The notes under the pieces are model-generated. The model saw nothing but the letters and a program-made list of their open reading frames with translations, did no database searches and was not told the origin of the DNA. Shown in pieces: positions 11,941 to 26,900 of a stretch of 64,000 nt of DNA. How positions within the stretch are numbered: position 1 is the first letter of the stretch; the number at the start of each line of letters is the position of its first letter. The translations under genes were made by a program, and so were the position numbers. Source of the DNA: Vanessa cardui (lineage: Eukaryota; Arthropoda; Insecta; Lepidoptera; Nymphalidae); NCBI RefSeq assembly GCF_905220365.1, contig NC_061152.1, forward strand, positions 547,001 through 611,000, read 5' to 3'.

Positions 11941-14900
11941 TCAAGTTAGATATACAAAATCAATTAAAAAAGTTCTAATTTGCTGCGGAATTAAAGTGAC
12001 TTCTTTATTCAAATCAACGTCATCGATTGAGCCTGGCACATCATTCCGGAACTCGATTTTATCACTACCATAAAACTCATTGAAATTCTTGACAAAACTT
12101 CCATTAGTACGCCATAAAAGTCGTACCCAGTCTCCTAATTCCATATTGGCTGACAAGTTAGTTTCTAGAACTTTATTCAACTTGATATCCACAAATAAAT
12201 CTCTTAAAAACACCTTCTTTATTCTATTATAGACTACATCAATATTTTCTAAATAATTTTCTAAGCGCAATAGTAATTTATGATCATCCCATTTCTGTAA
12301 TGTCAAAATATGAACTCCAAATGGCAGTTTAGTTTTCAAACCCGAAAATTGATTCTTATAACCCAGCCACTTTTTTTTATCTGTCATTTGACTTATCCTA
12401 GAGACTATTATCTGTGGTCTGAGTTCGGATTCTTTGATGAATTTCTTTTCGAATAATCGATTCCGTTTAAAATCGGATTTCGTTAGATATAAGTAGTGCG
12501 TTCCTCGTACAATAATTCCGTCATCATTGTCCGTTTCGTTTAAATATGTCTGCACGCCGCTGTCGTCGGTTAAAATACGCCTGTGAATCATTAAATCTAT
12601 AGAGCCGTCTTGAAGGGAGGCGCCCCCTTGGGAACGATCGTTGAAAATCGAAAAACGCAAATTTTTCTTCAAATCCTCCATGTAAATTCTAGATGTAACT
12701 GGATAATAGTTACCTGAAATATATAATCAAACTTAAAATCAAATCGAGAACACTTCACAATGAAGCGTTTTTGAATCGTAGATATTTAAACTCTAAAGTG
12801 TTTCGGAAAGTAGACTCTAGCGAGAAGAAATGGCAAGAAACTCGCATAGTTGCTCTTTACAAATGAACAGATTTACAATGCGGTTCTTTACAATAATTAG
12901 TGTCCTGTGATGGAGAATAAATCCAGGCGTTTTTCCAAAAAGTGCTCTTTTAATAAGTAATAAGATTTAATGGCGCTGTAAGTAACATTAACCATTCCTC
13001 ACATAGTCAATACGCCACCAACCTTGGGAACTAAGATGCTATGTCCCTTGTGCCTGTAATTACTCACTCACCCTTCAAACCGGAACACAACAATAGTGAG
13101 TACTGTTTGACGGCCGAATATCTTATGAGTACCTACACTGGAGCTTGCGCAAAGCCCTACCACCAAGTATATGATGACAGATGTGCTGATTTTTGGTATA
13201 CGTACCAGCAACTTGATCCAAATTATACGGTTCATACAACGCCCTCTTATTCCTTATCCTCTTAATAGTCTGCCTTCCATTGGCATCCGTGTAAAAAACT
13301 CCATTGTTCTCCAAATTTGTCATATACCTTATAAAAACATCTTTGCCCAAATTGTCACTGATTGGAACTGGTCCTATGATCCAGTCAACTTCAAGCACTG
13401 GACTATCTGAATACAGTCTCAGCACAAACGAGGCATAATCTGAGTATTTACTGTGTATTTCCTGTAGTATATGGCTTTTATATACTTTTGTTTCGAAGTT
13501 GTCTATGATGGGTTCGGGCTGGTTGTCCATGGGCCGAAAAATGTAAGCTCCAGGATTCCTTTTGGTGCTGTTTAGCTGTACAGGATCGTCCGATGCGTAG
13601 AAATAGAATTGTATATCCAAATCTATGTTAATGCCATTTGAAAGATTCAAACTGGATACCTTCCGATATTCGTTAAGATTTATCTGGATGTACTAAAATA
13701 ATGAACAATTACAAAAGTTATTTAAGTAAAACATTAAGTAAGTAACTAAAAAGTAACAGACTGTAAATTTCCCGCTGCTGGGATAAGGGCTTGTCTTCTA
13801 TTAAGGAGAGGGTTTGGAACATATTCCACTAAGCTGTTCCAATGCGGGTATGTGGAATGCACATGTGGCAGTATTTTTATGAAATTAGACACATGCAGGT
13901 TTCCGCACGATGTTTTCCTTCACCGGTGAGCACGAGATTAATTATAAAGACAAATTAAGCACATGAATCAGCGGTGTTTGCCTGGGCTTGAACCCGCAAT
14001 CATCGGTTAAGATGCATCCGTTCTAACCACTGGGCCACCTCAGCTCAATATATATATAAGGTCATGGGTTTTCCAAAGCAAGCAATTTTATATAAAATTG
14101 CGGTTAATTTTGTTAGTAACAAATAAATATTACAATTAAAAAAAATACAATTATAAAAGCTGACTAATGCAAACCTAAAACAGCGAATCGACCATTGCAT
14201 TGTTCATGCTTTATTTTTACTTTACTTTTGTTACTTTACTTTTTTTTTACTTTACATACTTTAAGAGACAGCGGTAAGCGACTTTGTCTTATACTATTTG
14301 TATAATATATAACTTTAAACATACCTTATTGCTTATAAACCTTTCAGTTGATTCTCCATATAAATATCTATCTTTAGCCTCATAACTAGGATATAAGTCA
14401 TCTTTATTATCAAACGAATTTCTGTGAGTCGTAGTATCATTATTAAAATCAACAGTTTCAATTCTTTTAGGAATCATAACGTCCTTATCGAGGCTAATAT
14501 TACTTGTATTACCGTAATCATTTCTGTTCGATTTGATTTCCTTGTAGTAATTATTTTCTTCATCGTTGAAGTATGTTGCGTTATCTACAGACGTTTGGCG
14601 TATGAAATATTTCTTAGGTATATTCTTGTTTATTTTCTTTATTATTGATTTCTTGCGTCTCTGTGATTCAGATTCGTCGACGTAAAACGATTTGAAGCCC
14701 AACGCTGGGAGTTTAGCTATGAATACCAACTCGGTAACAGCATTGCTGCGTCTGTTCGGTATTTTCTTAGCTTGTTCTGGTATTATCATGGCAACTGCCT
14801 TGACTTTATCACCTGCAATAATGGTTGAATGATGGAATGGTGTGAAAGGCGATATGGTTAGAAAGAATGTTTGTGAGATGACGTCTGATAGAGAAGTATG

Positions 14901-17900
14901 GAATGAGAAGACATGCTGCGCCGACCCCAAACAAAATTGAGATAAGGGCAGGATGATGATGAATGGTTAAATGATTTGTGTTAAATCAAGTATTATTAAA
15001 TTTTGATGCATTCACTATCATAGGTCTTAATTGAAAATAACTTTTTAATTATTCACTGTCGATCTTCGTTGAAAGTAAATTAAACAACTTATATCGCCCG
15101 CATCTTAAGGTTGGTTTTCGATTTTAAGAATAAAAAAGTAGTTTATGTTTGTACATTTGGTACCTATACATGTATTAAAAATGCCAAATTATAGGTTAAT
15201 AAATAAATACATGTATAGAGAACTAAATCATGTAATGCTGATAAAATGAAAAAGCGTTTTTCAATCTATATCATTACCGGTTTCACTTGTTGTTTTCTCC
15301 AATCTAGGTAAAATGTAATTAAGAAAATCTGTTAATTCAGTACATAATCAATAAAGATATTGACTACCAAATACAAATTTACTGACAAAATTTTGGTCAC
15401 ATTGACAAAGAAATATAAACTTTACGACTCAGGCCAACAAATGGTCTCCTTGATAGTAAGTAGTCACTTCGACTCTTCTAGTCCACTAAATCGCCAATGC
15501 GCCACCAACCTTGGTAGCTAAGATGGTACATACGAGCGTATGTACCCTCGCTCAATCACACTTCAAATCAATAACAGCACATATTATTCTAGGTTTTTGA
15601 ATATATGACAAATGCATAATACCTACCCAAACAATAACAACAGCCTGTAAATTTCCCACTGTTGCTCTAAGACCCTATCCCTATCGGATGTTCCAAACAT
15701 ATTCCTAAGCTACCCAAACAGAAGATAAAGAGCTGAGATGGCCCAGAGGTTAGAACGCGTGCATCTTAATCGATGATTTCGGGTTCAAACCTCATTTATC
15801 TCGTGCTCGGCGGTGATGGAAAACATCATGAGGAAACCTGCATGTGTCTAATTTCGTCGAAATTCTACCACATGTGCATTCCACCAACCCGCATTGTAAA
15901 AGCGTGGTCTAATGTTCCAAACCCTGTCCCTAATGGAAGAGGGGGCCTTTCCCAGCAGTGGGTAATTACAAACTGTTACTTTACTCTTTTTTACCCGAAC
16001 AGGCAAAAACTATTCCATGAGTTATTTATTACGTACCTTTTGGATCAAATACGTCATACATTTTATTCAAGATCGGTAATCTTATTGGCATCGTCACTGA
16101 CCAAGCCAATGGATTATATACGATTATCTGAAAATCCACAGCGTTATATTAGTGCAATGGAATAGCTGAAATAAGTATATATCTAAAGAGCTCGAAACAT
16201 TGTCAGTTCATAGAATTTTCTCTGTCAAGTAATTTACAGTGTCAATCTCACCGTGCCTATAGCACGATAAGAAAAATAGGCTATCTGACAATGCGAAAAA
16301 TAAAGTGTCAATTATTCGTAATCAGTTTAAAAGGTAATTAACGAAAGTTGAAAATAATATCTAATCAATTCAAAAATCCATAAATAAAAATGAATATTTC
16401 CTGTATTGTAATCTGAGGTACATATAATCCACAACAGCTAACGTAGGATCAAATATTTTGTGTCACGTGACAAAGTTTTGCTTAGTGGTAGGGCTTTGTG
16501 CAAGCCCGCCTGTATAGGTACCACCCACTCATCAGACATTCTACCGCTAAAGAACAATACACAGTATTGTTTTGTTTCCGGTTTAAAGGGTAAATGAGCC
16601 AGTGTAACTACAGGCACAAGGGACATAGCATCTTAGTTCACAAGGTTAGTGGCGCATTGACGATGTAAGGAACAGCTAATATTTCTTACAGCGTCATTGT
16701 CTATGGGTGATGGTGACCACTCACCATCAGGTGGCACATATACTCGTCCGCCATAAAAAAATTACATAAAAAAACAATGTTTACAAAATTCAGTTTTATT
16801 TCTGGATTTTCGAATAAATTCATTATGATTTTCAACGTTCGTTGGTAAATAACCATTTTAAAACTCATAATATATACTGTTGGAATGAACAAGCAACATC
16901 TGCGTCAAGTCACACAACTTCCCTTAAAAAAAAGGCGGGAGGTTTGCGGCTGACACATTTGGACCGCCGTTATGATTATTACGGTGTAATGTGATCATTG
17001 ATGGCTATTTGTGTTGTAGACTAAAAAGTATTTCTTTTATGGTAGTTTAATTGTTATTTTAAATTAAAGACAATTGCTTTAGAGGTTAGCCTACTTCCTA
17101 TTTCTAGTTCTAAAAATACTGATGCAATAATTGACATTATATTTTTTCCATTGTCATATGGCATATTATGTGTAAAGGTAATGATATTCTAATAAACAGA
17201 TATGTTATATCCATACTAAACAACAGAAAAAAAAGTGTGCCGCGCCGGGGACCGTTTATTTTACATTTCGTTGCAAGTAAAAAGGATAGCTTGATAAAAA
17301 CAATAAGTCAAAGGGATAACTAGATGTTTTAATTACGCAAAACGTATCACTACGTGATTATGATGTATTATAACGTGTTACTACGTAAAGACGACTAAAG
17401 GCAAACGTCCCAATTAGGACGTTTTCTAGTCTTCACTTTTTGCGCGTTAATAACATATCTGTTTACTAGAACATCATTGTTTAAGGGCTTATAAAGTGTT
17501 GGACAACTCACGTGAAAAGTTGTCTTCTCCGTATTGGGACAAGCTGAATGATTGAAGAAACACAATCGATATTCCATCGTTTTTGGAGAACCACGAATCT
17601 TACTGGAATTGTGACATCTTATCAGTGGCGTAGCTAGGTGAGGAAGGCTTCCGTATCATAGAAAAAGAATCTGGCCCTCACCTTTCCCATCCCTCTTTAA
17701 CTAATAATTACCATTTTAATTTTTTTATGGTATGGATTGGCGGACGAGCATATAGGCCACCTGATGGTGAGTGGTCACCGTCACCCATACCGGCTTTGTG
17801 CAAGCCCGTCTAGGTAGGTACCACCCACTCATCAGATATTCTACCGCCAAACAACAGTACTCAGTATCGTTGTGATCCAGTTTGAAGGGTGAGTGAGTTG

Positions 17901-20900
17901 ACATTGATTTGTATACAAAAGTATTCGCTCTCTGTTTCCAAAAATGTACCAGATATCCTTTCTCGGCTTCTGCACTATTAGAACGCCAAAATTCATTTCA
18001 ATCGATCCAGTAATTTTGGCGTGAAAGCGAGGCAGACAGACTTTCAGCTGCCAGTGAAAGCCATCAAAATCTGTCCAGCCGTTCCAGAAATCGAAATCAA
18101 AATATATTCAAGTGGGCTTTTACAAGCACTTTTGAATCGTCAATTAAGTGAAGCTACCACCGGTTCGGAAAGTAGATTCTACCGAGAAACGGCAAGAAAC
18201 TCAGTAGTTACTCTTTTTCAACATTTAAAAATCTAAAGTCATGTTATGTAATACAATTATTTAAATTCATATCAGAGATTAGACGAAACACAAGACAAAA
18301 CTGTAATAATTATTTTGGTATATGTGCCGTGTATATAAAAAAAGGTTTTTTTTAATATAACAAACTCCAATTTTATTATATCACATTATTATTGCATATT
18401 ATTAATATAGCAGGGGCTATTGAATTTACTTTATTATATACAATTATTATTGCAATTAATTTATCAATAATTTGTAAAACTTTAATTAATATTATTTCAT
18501 ATGGCATAGCAATTAATATTGGCATGTAACACTATTTCTTATTTTCAATAATAGTTTGGGAAAAAAGTTTCTTCGTATTTTATATGAAAATTCAAAAAGT
18601 TTTTTTTATACTTTATTTACATTTGACTAAAGTATGTAGGTGCCATTTTGTTCCATAACTTTTTGCCATCTTGTTGGTAGTTTCATTATCCCATTGCTGT
18701 AAAAATTTTGGGGCTTCTGATCGAAAAACTACGACAAGTGGTTTTGGCAGTCCTCTCGTGATGTTAACCTGACACTGCCTAAGGAATTCTGCAGAGACTG
18801 AAACAGATGAAAATCTGAAGGTGCAAGGTCAGGACTATAAGGCGGATGCATTAATACCTCCCAGCCAAACTCTCGTAATTTTTGTTGAGTGGCTAAAGAT
18901 GTGTGAGGTCTAGCGTTGTCATGGTGAAAAACCACACCCCTTCTGTTGATCAATTCTGGCCGCTTTCTCTCAATTTCTTGCTTCAATCTCATCAATTGTT
19001 CGCAATACAGTTCTGAATCGATGGTCCTACCGGGCGGTAACAGCTCATAATGAATGATGCCTTTCCAATCCCACCATACACACAGCATTACCTTGTTGCG
19101 AGTTAATCCGGGTTTTGCCACAGTCTGTGAAGCTTGACCGGCCTTTGACCACGATCTTTTTCGCACGTTCTTGTCGTATGTGATCCACTTTTCATCACCA
19201 GTTATCAGCTTCTTCAAAAATGGTTCGGTTTCATTACGTCGTAATAAAAAATCACAAATGAGTACACGGTTCATTAGGTTTCTTTCAGTGAGTTCATGAG
19301 GCACCCATATATCGAGCTTTTTTGTGTGTGTAATTTTGTCCGTAACAGGGCGACCAGAGCGAGATGCATCTTTGATATCAAAATTTTCGGCTTGAAAACG
19401 CTTAAACCAAACTTGCGCTACTCGCACAGATTAGGTCCATAAACATCACAAATTTTTTTCGCGGCTTGAGTTGCATTTTTACCTTTTTTATAGTAAAATT
19501 TTAAAATATATCGATTTCTTCTTTAGATTCACTCATTTTAACAACAACAAAAACAAATGAAAATCACACAAATTCCTAATTTGAATTTGGAAGTGCCTTC
19601 TTTAAAATTAAAACTTTTTAATGATACCAAAACCAGCCAGATACAAATGGTATAGCCAAAGAGATTTTATTACAAGTTCATACATACTATATGCGAAAAG
19701 ACTTTTTCCCCAACCTAATATGATTGAGCTGTCATTAGAAACAATTGGACGATAGCGTGGGATTGTAACAAAAGATAGAGAGATTGGAGCATCATTGTAA
19801 AACGATAATGTTATTTTGACCATCCCGAACTACTGAAATTACAATAGATACAAAAAAGATGTAACTCGGTACTTACTTGAAGGCTTCTTCTATCAGTAAA
19901 GTAGATCTCTGTACAGCAAGGTATAATTTCTTCGTGTAATAACTTTGTACGTGAGGCCTCATTGCGCCAGAGATTACGTTATGGTCTTGGGATACACCTA
20001 ATGTAGAAATTCTATTAGTGAAAACCGCATGAAAATCTGTCCAGTAGTTTTTAGTAAGTTCTCCATACAAGTTTTCAGCTGAAGTGATATTTCTATAAAT
20101 CTATTTATAATTAATTTAATAGTGGTGACCAGCGAAAATTTGTGTTTGTTCAAAAGATTTTTTTGGGTATTTCGAAACCATTGACAGGTAATGTTTTGAT
20201 TTCATTCAGTGGCGTATTTACCAATAGGCTAAGTAGGCTGGAGCCTAAGGCGGCAGATTTAGAGGGGCGGCAAATCTAGCCCAAATTTGTAGTCTTACAG
20301 AAATAAAAAAAAACTTATAACTATATGTATACACATTACGTCCGTAATCCGTATACTCGTCACTACATAGCGGGCTGAAAAAATAATCTAGTAACTGACA
20401 GAAATATAACCTAGTTTATTATCATACTAATAACGGGAAAAACCGATGTAATGAGGACGATAGAACACAAATCATAAATGTTGCAAAAATAAGTAGGGGC
20501 TGCAAAAATTGAACAGCCTACTAGCCTACTAGTGGCAGATTTGTAAATCCGTTACTGATTTTTTTTAATTGTTAACGACAGTCACTTATATACACTTGGC
20601 GTCAAAATTATGAAGCTTTATTCAAATGAAATATTTAAGGATAGATCTCTTCAAAGTGAGATTAAAACCAATCTTCGCAATAGCGTAGCTAGGTGGGGGC
20701 CCCGGTGCATAGAAAAAGAATCGGACTCTCAGCCCCTCTTTCCCATCTTTGAATAAGAAATATTGTGCGCAGGTTGATTTCCTAGCTTCAGAAGCTTAAG
20801 ATTTAGAGGGTCACCTGAACTGGACCCCTGGTGTGCACCACCTCGCCCTGCGATAGGTACGCAACTGGATCTACATACAGCTCATCCCATAATCACTGGG

Positions 20901-23900
20901 ACAAAAATTGGTTTGCGCTGATTTAATGTTTATAATTATTCTTGATAATTGCTTATTGTGTTCATAATTTATCTTATAGACAAGCTCAGATTAGTTTAAT
21001 TTTATTAATTATATAAAATTATCCTCTAAATTAAAATAAAATTGTAATTGTGTAATATCCTCCTTTTTTTCTTGTTGCTCTAATATTGTATATTAATTTA
21101 TGAGTGGAAACTTGATTGGCTTGTGATTTAATTTGTATTTGTTAATATTAAGACTTATTGTACTGTTTGTTTCCCAAATAAAATAAAATAAAATAAAAAT
21201 CACCCTTGGGTTCTTGGAACCCAACTTGGAAGCTAAATCATAACCTTTAGGACACGTTAAGTATCATTGTGTTGTTTTGTATGAGTAGTTATACTTGGTT
21301 AATATGTTTTTATTTTTGTTTTTTATCTTTTTTTTTCGTTTTAAATTTTTATTCTTCTTATTTTAATATGTACTGTGTCCTAATAAACATTTCTTTCTTT
21401 CTTTCTATTGATATATAACATAATCTTACCCATTATCCACTGGAATTCCTCGAATAGAGCGTCATTGTTGCCCAGGTTACCTAAGACTTGTAACTGTTTT
21501 GAAATCTGTTAAAAAAACATACATTTTTTAGATTAAACACAACAACTAAGCAACAACAACAGCTAAGAATCACTCTCCATTTGAGGAGGAGGTTTGGAAC
21601 ATATTCCACAACGCTGTTCCAATGCATATTGGTGGAATACACATGTGGCAGAATTTCGATGCTGAGATGGCCCAGTGGTTAGAATGCGTGCATCTTAACC
21701 GATGATTTAACCAAGACATGCACCACTATATATATATGTGCTTAATTTGTGTTTATAATTCATCTCGTGTTCGGCGGTGAAGGAAAACAAAGTGAGGAAG
21801 CCTGCATATGTCTGCACATGTGCATTCCACCAACGCAATGGAACAGCGTCGTGGAATATGTTCCAAACCACTCTCCTTAGTGAAAGAGGGGGCCTTAGCC
21901 CGACAATGGGAAATTTACAGGCTGTTGTTGTAATTAGCTGATAGGATAAATGTAATTTCTTTACTTCTTACAAATGCTTAAATTATAAGTAATAAGAGAT
22001 TAAAATATCATGACAAAATCGACACCTACTCATCACTTATTCTACCGCCAAACAACAGTACTCAGTATTGTTGTGTTCCGGTTTGAAGGGTGAGTGAGCC
22101 AGTGTAACTACAGGCAAAAGGGACATAGCATCTTAGTTCCCAAAGTTAGTGGCGTATTGACGATTTAAGTAATAGTTAATATTTTTAACAGCGTCCTTGT
22201 CTATGGGTTATGGTGACCACTTACCATCAGGTGGCCCATATGCTCGTCTGCCAACCTATACCATAAAAAAAAAACGATTTACCTGTAGGAATATGTTGGC
22301 TTCTCTCACCAAGTACTTGAACGTTGGGCGAGAGGTGTACATTCCTGACAGATAAGAGTTCTTATCGTACGCGTAGGGGAAGAAGTCATCCTGTTTCGTT
22401 TCCAAAACTGGACTGAAATAAAAAGCAAAAACGAACAGGTAACATTGAAAATAACGGAAATCTGACGACATCTGTGGTCGAGTGCGTACACCGGTTTTCA
22501 TGGGTACGCCACTCCGAGGTCCCGGGTACGTCCGGCCGAGTCGATGTAGATTATCATTAGTTGTCTACGTCGTCTCGGGTCTGGGTGTTTGTGCCGTCGT
22601 TACTTCTGATCTTCCACAACACAAGTGCGTTAGCTACTCACATTGGGATCAGAGTTATGTGTGTGATATTAGTCTAACTTATTGATTCAGTATTAGGCAG
22701 CTTTTGTGATATAATGTTGATGATGGGAGGCGTCCGACGCGACGGCAGTGTGGTATTACGTTATATATAGTTCTAAAGAGTAGTCTAATTTACTCCTTTT
22801 TGAACCAGAGAAAGTCTCGTCAAAATCTGTCCCACTATTCCAGAGATTAGTCAGAACAAACAGATAAACGTTCAGACATATATATATATAGATATAGTTG
22901 GAATAAATAAGCAACGTCTGCATCACGGCACACGACTTTCCATAAAAAAGGCGGGAGTTTTGCGGCTGACACATTTGGACCGCCATTATGATTATTACTG
23001 TGTAGTGTGATCATTGTTGGTTATTTGTGTTGTAGACTAAATATTTTTCTATTGTGCTAGATTGATTGTTATTTTATATTAAAGATAATTATTTTAGAGG
23101 TAAGCCTACTTCCTACTTCTGGTTTTAAAAATATATATTTTATTAAAAAGCGGATATAAAAATATTAGAAACAGACATTATTTTACTATATGTATAGACT
23201 ATGACCAAACTTAAGACTCGTAATATCGTGATATATAAAAATCGAGTTTTTATCGTATTTATAACATTAGTCAAATTAATCTTTATTCAAAATATAAGTG
23301 ATCACACTTTATTATTGATAGTCAAAATACTACCACCGGTTCGGAATTTAACACCTCAGACCTGAGAATAACTGACGAAAGATACTCAGCGTGATCTATA
23401 TTTTTTAACACCATTACATACAGTACATATTTAATAATAAAACGATACTTTTGTTATTTGAAACAGCCTGGAGGCGATCGTCTCATTCCCAAGGTGTGCA
23501 GTCAACTAGAAAGTCATTAGTGCTGTAATGTTCTTTAGCACATAAACGCTCTTTAACGATTAAATAAAATACTCAACTTTTCTTCATAAACAGACTTCAA
23601 GTAACAAGCGGGCGTTGAATACATAACGTGTATCTGGTCTCCATCTTTGTAAGTCTTCGTGTTAACATTACTGTAATATAAATAAATAATATCAAGTTAT
23701 ATGTTGTAAAGCCACTGCTGGGTTCAAGCCTCCTCTTCCATTAAGGAGAAGGTTTGGAACATATTCCACCACGCTGTTCCAATTTCGATGAAATTAGACA
23801 CATGCAGGTTTCCCCACCATGTTTTCCTTTACCGAGCACGAGTTAAATTATAAACAAAAATTAAGCATATATATATTAATGCTTGCCTGGGCTTGAACCC

Positions 23901-26900
23901 GAAATTATCAATTAAGATGCACGCGTTCTAACCACTGGGCCGGTTCTCTCTGTTCTTATACTCAACATCCACCAACTCATATGTTAATGGATTTTTTTCT
24001 TTTTGATTTTTAAATCATAATCAGTAGGATATTTCGTTTTTGATATATGAAATTTACATCGTTTATAAACATATTGATAAATAAAGGACCAAGATTTGAA
24101 CCTTGAGGTACCCCAGATGTTATTGCTTGAAAGATAAGCAGATTGACAGTTACTGCTTAGTGCGACGTCTAAGGTAAGATTCTATCCACCGAAGAAAAAA
24201 CCGAAATTTTCGAATTTTTTACTATTAATAACAACAGCCTGTAAATTTCCCACTGCTGGGCTAAAGCCTTCTCTCCCTTTGAGAAGAAGGTTTGGAATAT
24301 ATTCCACCACGCTGTTCCAATGTGGGTCGGTGGAATACACATGTGGCAGAATTTCTATGAAATGAGACACATGGAGGTTTCCTCTCGATGTATTCCTTCA
24401 CTACCGAGTACGAGATGAAACACCAAAATAGTGGTCCAGTTGTAATTGCATCGGTATAGGATCGAAAAATATAGCTGTACTTTATCGTAAATATCGAAAT
24501 GAAATCGAGTATGTATCATAACCTGTGGCAGAATCCTTACTTAATTAATTTGTCAATGTTTTCGAACCATATCTTGGCGTTGAAGTACCCAAGTCTCTTC
24601 CCCATCATCACCAACACCTGTTTGGTGGAATAACTTGGAGCCTGACGGTCTCGTATAGACCTGACGAAGAGCTCAACCTGAAACCATAATAAGTTGTCTA
24701 ACATATTTCAAAAAATATATCCAACCTTTTGAATGTTGTAAAAGGTTTTATATATGGCAAAATGATGTTTATTCAAATTAATTTAGATGTAGGATGGATG
24801 TAGGATGATAGGATGATGTAGTGTATTTTTTTTGAGCATATTGGCATGATGGTAAGCGGTCACCAAAGTCCATAGACACTGCCAACGCGCCACTAACTTT
24901 GAGAACTAATATTATGTCCCTTATGCCTGTAGTTACACCGACTCAATCACTTTTCAAACCGGAACACAAAAATACTGAGTACTGTTGTTTGGCGGTAAAA
25001 GAGAAGTTATGTGAAAGGCGGCTATCATGTTATGGGTATGTAATGCGGAAGAATGAGGAACATATTGTGAGAAAAGCCTTGAGCATGGATGTGGATGGAT
25101 ATAGAGGTAGAGGACGACCAAGGAAACGATGGATGGATTGTGTGCAAGGCGATATGGTCAAAAAGAATGTTACTTGTGGGATGACGTCTGACAGAGAAGT
25201 GTGGAAGGAGGAGACATGCTGCGCCGACCCCAAATAATAATGGGATAAGGGCAGGAGGATGATGATGACGATGATGACGTCAAACAGGTATTACACAAAC
25301 TTACCCGTTCATCGATGTTATTAAAGAAGCTATCCGAGGTTATTAGAAGTGGATCTGAGCACATGCTGTCGAAGCAGAACCCTGGTGGTGACCAGTAACC
25401 GTCGAAGAGCTTATGCGTGTAAATATCTGTTTTAGGTCCTGTAACATGAACGACATAAAAGTTTCCAGGTATTTCTTATTATTAGGTATTTCTTAGTACT
25501 TTTTTTATGCTATACTTGGCAAACGAGCTGGAGGCACCTGATGGAGACCGAGGCGCTTGCAGGTGCGTTGCCGGCCTTTAAGAAAGGAGTGCGCGCTTTT
25601 CTCGAAGGTTTCCAAATCGTATCGGTTCGGAAAAACCGCCGGCAAAAGCTAGTTCCACAGAGTGATTGTGCGAGGCAGAAAATGTCTTGTAATAGCGCTG
25701 TTGTGGATTTGCACAACAAGGTGGTGGGGGTAGAATTTCGAAATTCTTAAACCGATCATAATAGAACATTCGTAGTTACAAAATCAAAATTAAATGGAGT
25801 AACTACTGAGTTTCTTGGCGGTTCTTCTCTATAAAATATACTTTCCGAATTGGTGGTAATTTCACTTGATATACATAGTTGTTAAATGACGATTCAAAAG
25901 TGCTCGTAAAAGCCTACATGAATAATATTTTTTTATGTCTTACCCAAGTCGTCGCTTCCTCTCCAAAGAAAGTCCAACCCCTTCCTGTCCATTCTGATAA
26001 TCTCGTCGTCGAAACTGATGGGGTTTATGAATAGCCCGTCGTATCCCATTTGGGCCATCAGTGACGCGTATTCCCGGGAATGACCAAAAGTATCAGCTTG
26101 CCAAGCCACCAGCGGCCGACCGCAGGAGAGGAAGGTGGCATTGATTTTTCTGAAAAAAAAATTGGTACATTACGAACTGAGAAAACCTACTAAGAGTGGA
26201 AGAGAACTAAGATGTTATCAGTGGCATATCTATCGTTGAGTCAAGTGGTGCAGTGCACCAGGGACCCTGAGCCCAGGGTCTAACTTAAGAATTGAAACGA
26301 ACGGATCAGTGAACTCGCCAGTTCCTGAAGCTAGAAAACCTCAAACCTGCTTACAAAAAATATAATTATTGTATTAAAAGGTAAGTACCCTATTTTTATT
26401 CTATACACCGGGGCTCTTGATCAACTTCACCACTGTTATTCGTGTGCTTAATCTATGCATATAATAAAATTGGAGTGTCTGTTTGTAATATTAAAATAGC
26501 CATTTTTAACTCAATGCATATGTATGTATACACGGTACATATACCAAACATTTTTTACTATTTTTGTCGGTCTGACTGTCTGTCTGTCTGTCTGTTCCGG
26601 GTTATCTCTGGAGCAGCTGGACCGTTTTTGACGGGACTTTCACTAGCAGATAACTGATATAATAGGGAGTAACTCAGGCTACAATAATATTTTTTGTTAA
26701 ATTATAACGCGCACAGCTAGTTTGTGTTTATAATTCATCTCGTGCTCGGTGGTAAAGGAAAACATCATAAGGAAACTTGCATGTGTCTAATTTCATAGAA
26801 ATTCGTATTAGTACAGCATCTCAAAGAGAAAAGAGGCCTTAATCCAGCAGTGGGAAATTTACAGGCTATTGATGGTGATGATGTATTTTGTTATGTAATT

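Noticed and set aside
12968..13170. Continuation of the GH38 exon reading frame past 13206
   Set aside because: The frame runs into SINE-B; the GTACGT donor at 13205 joins in phase to the exon at 12713.
16127..16136. Reading DFQ upstream of IIVYNP as exon sequence
   Set aside because: It is the polypyrimidine tract and acceptor (GATTTTCAG); the frame is closed upstream with no alternative acceptor.
16176..16266. Missing GH38 exon in a frame reading FLSCYRHGEIDTVNYL
   Set aside because: A stop follows at once and no donor fits the phase.
19722..19823. Missing GH38 exon in the frame reading ITLSFYNDAPISLSF
   Set aside because: Wrong phase for exon 12, no acceptor in the right frame, and the frame runs into the mariner end. 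Kept only as a possible relic.
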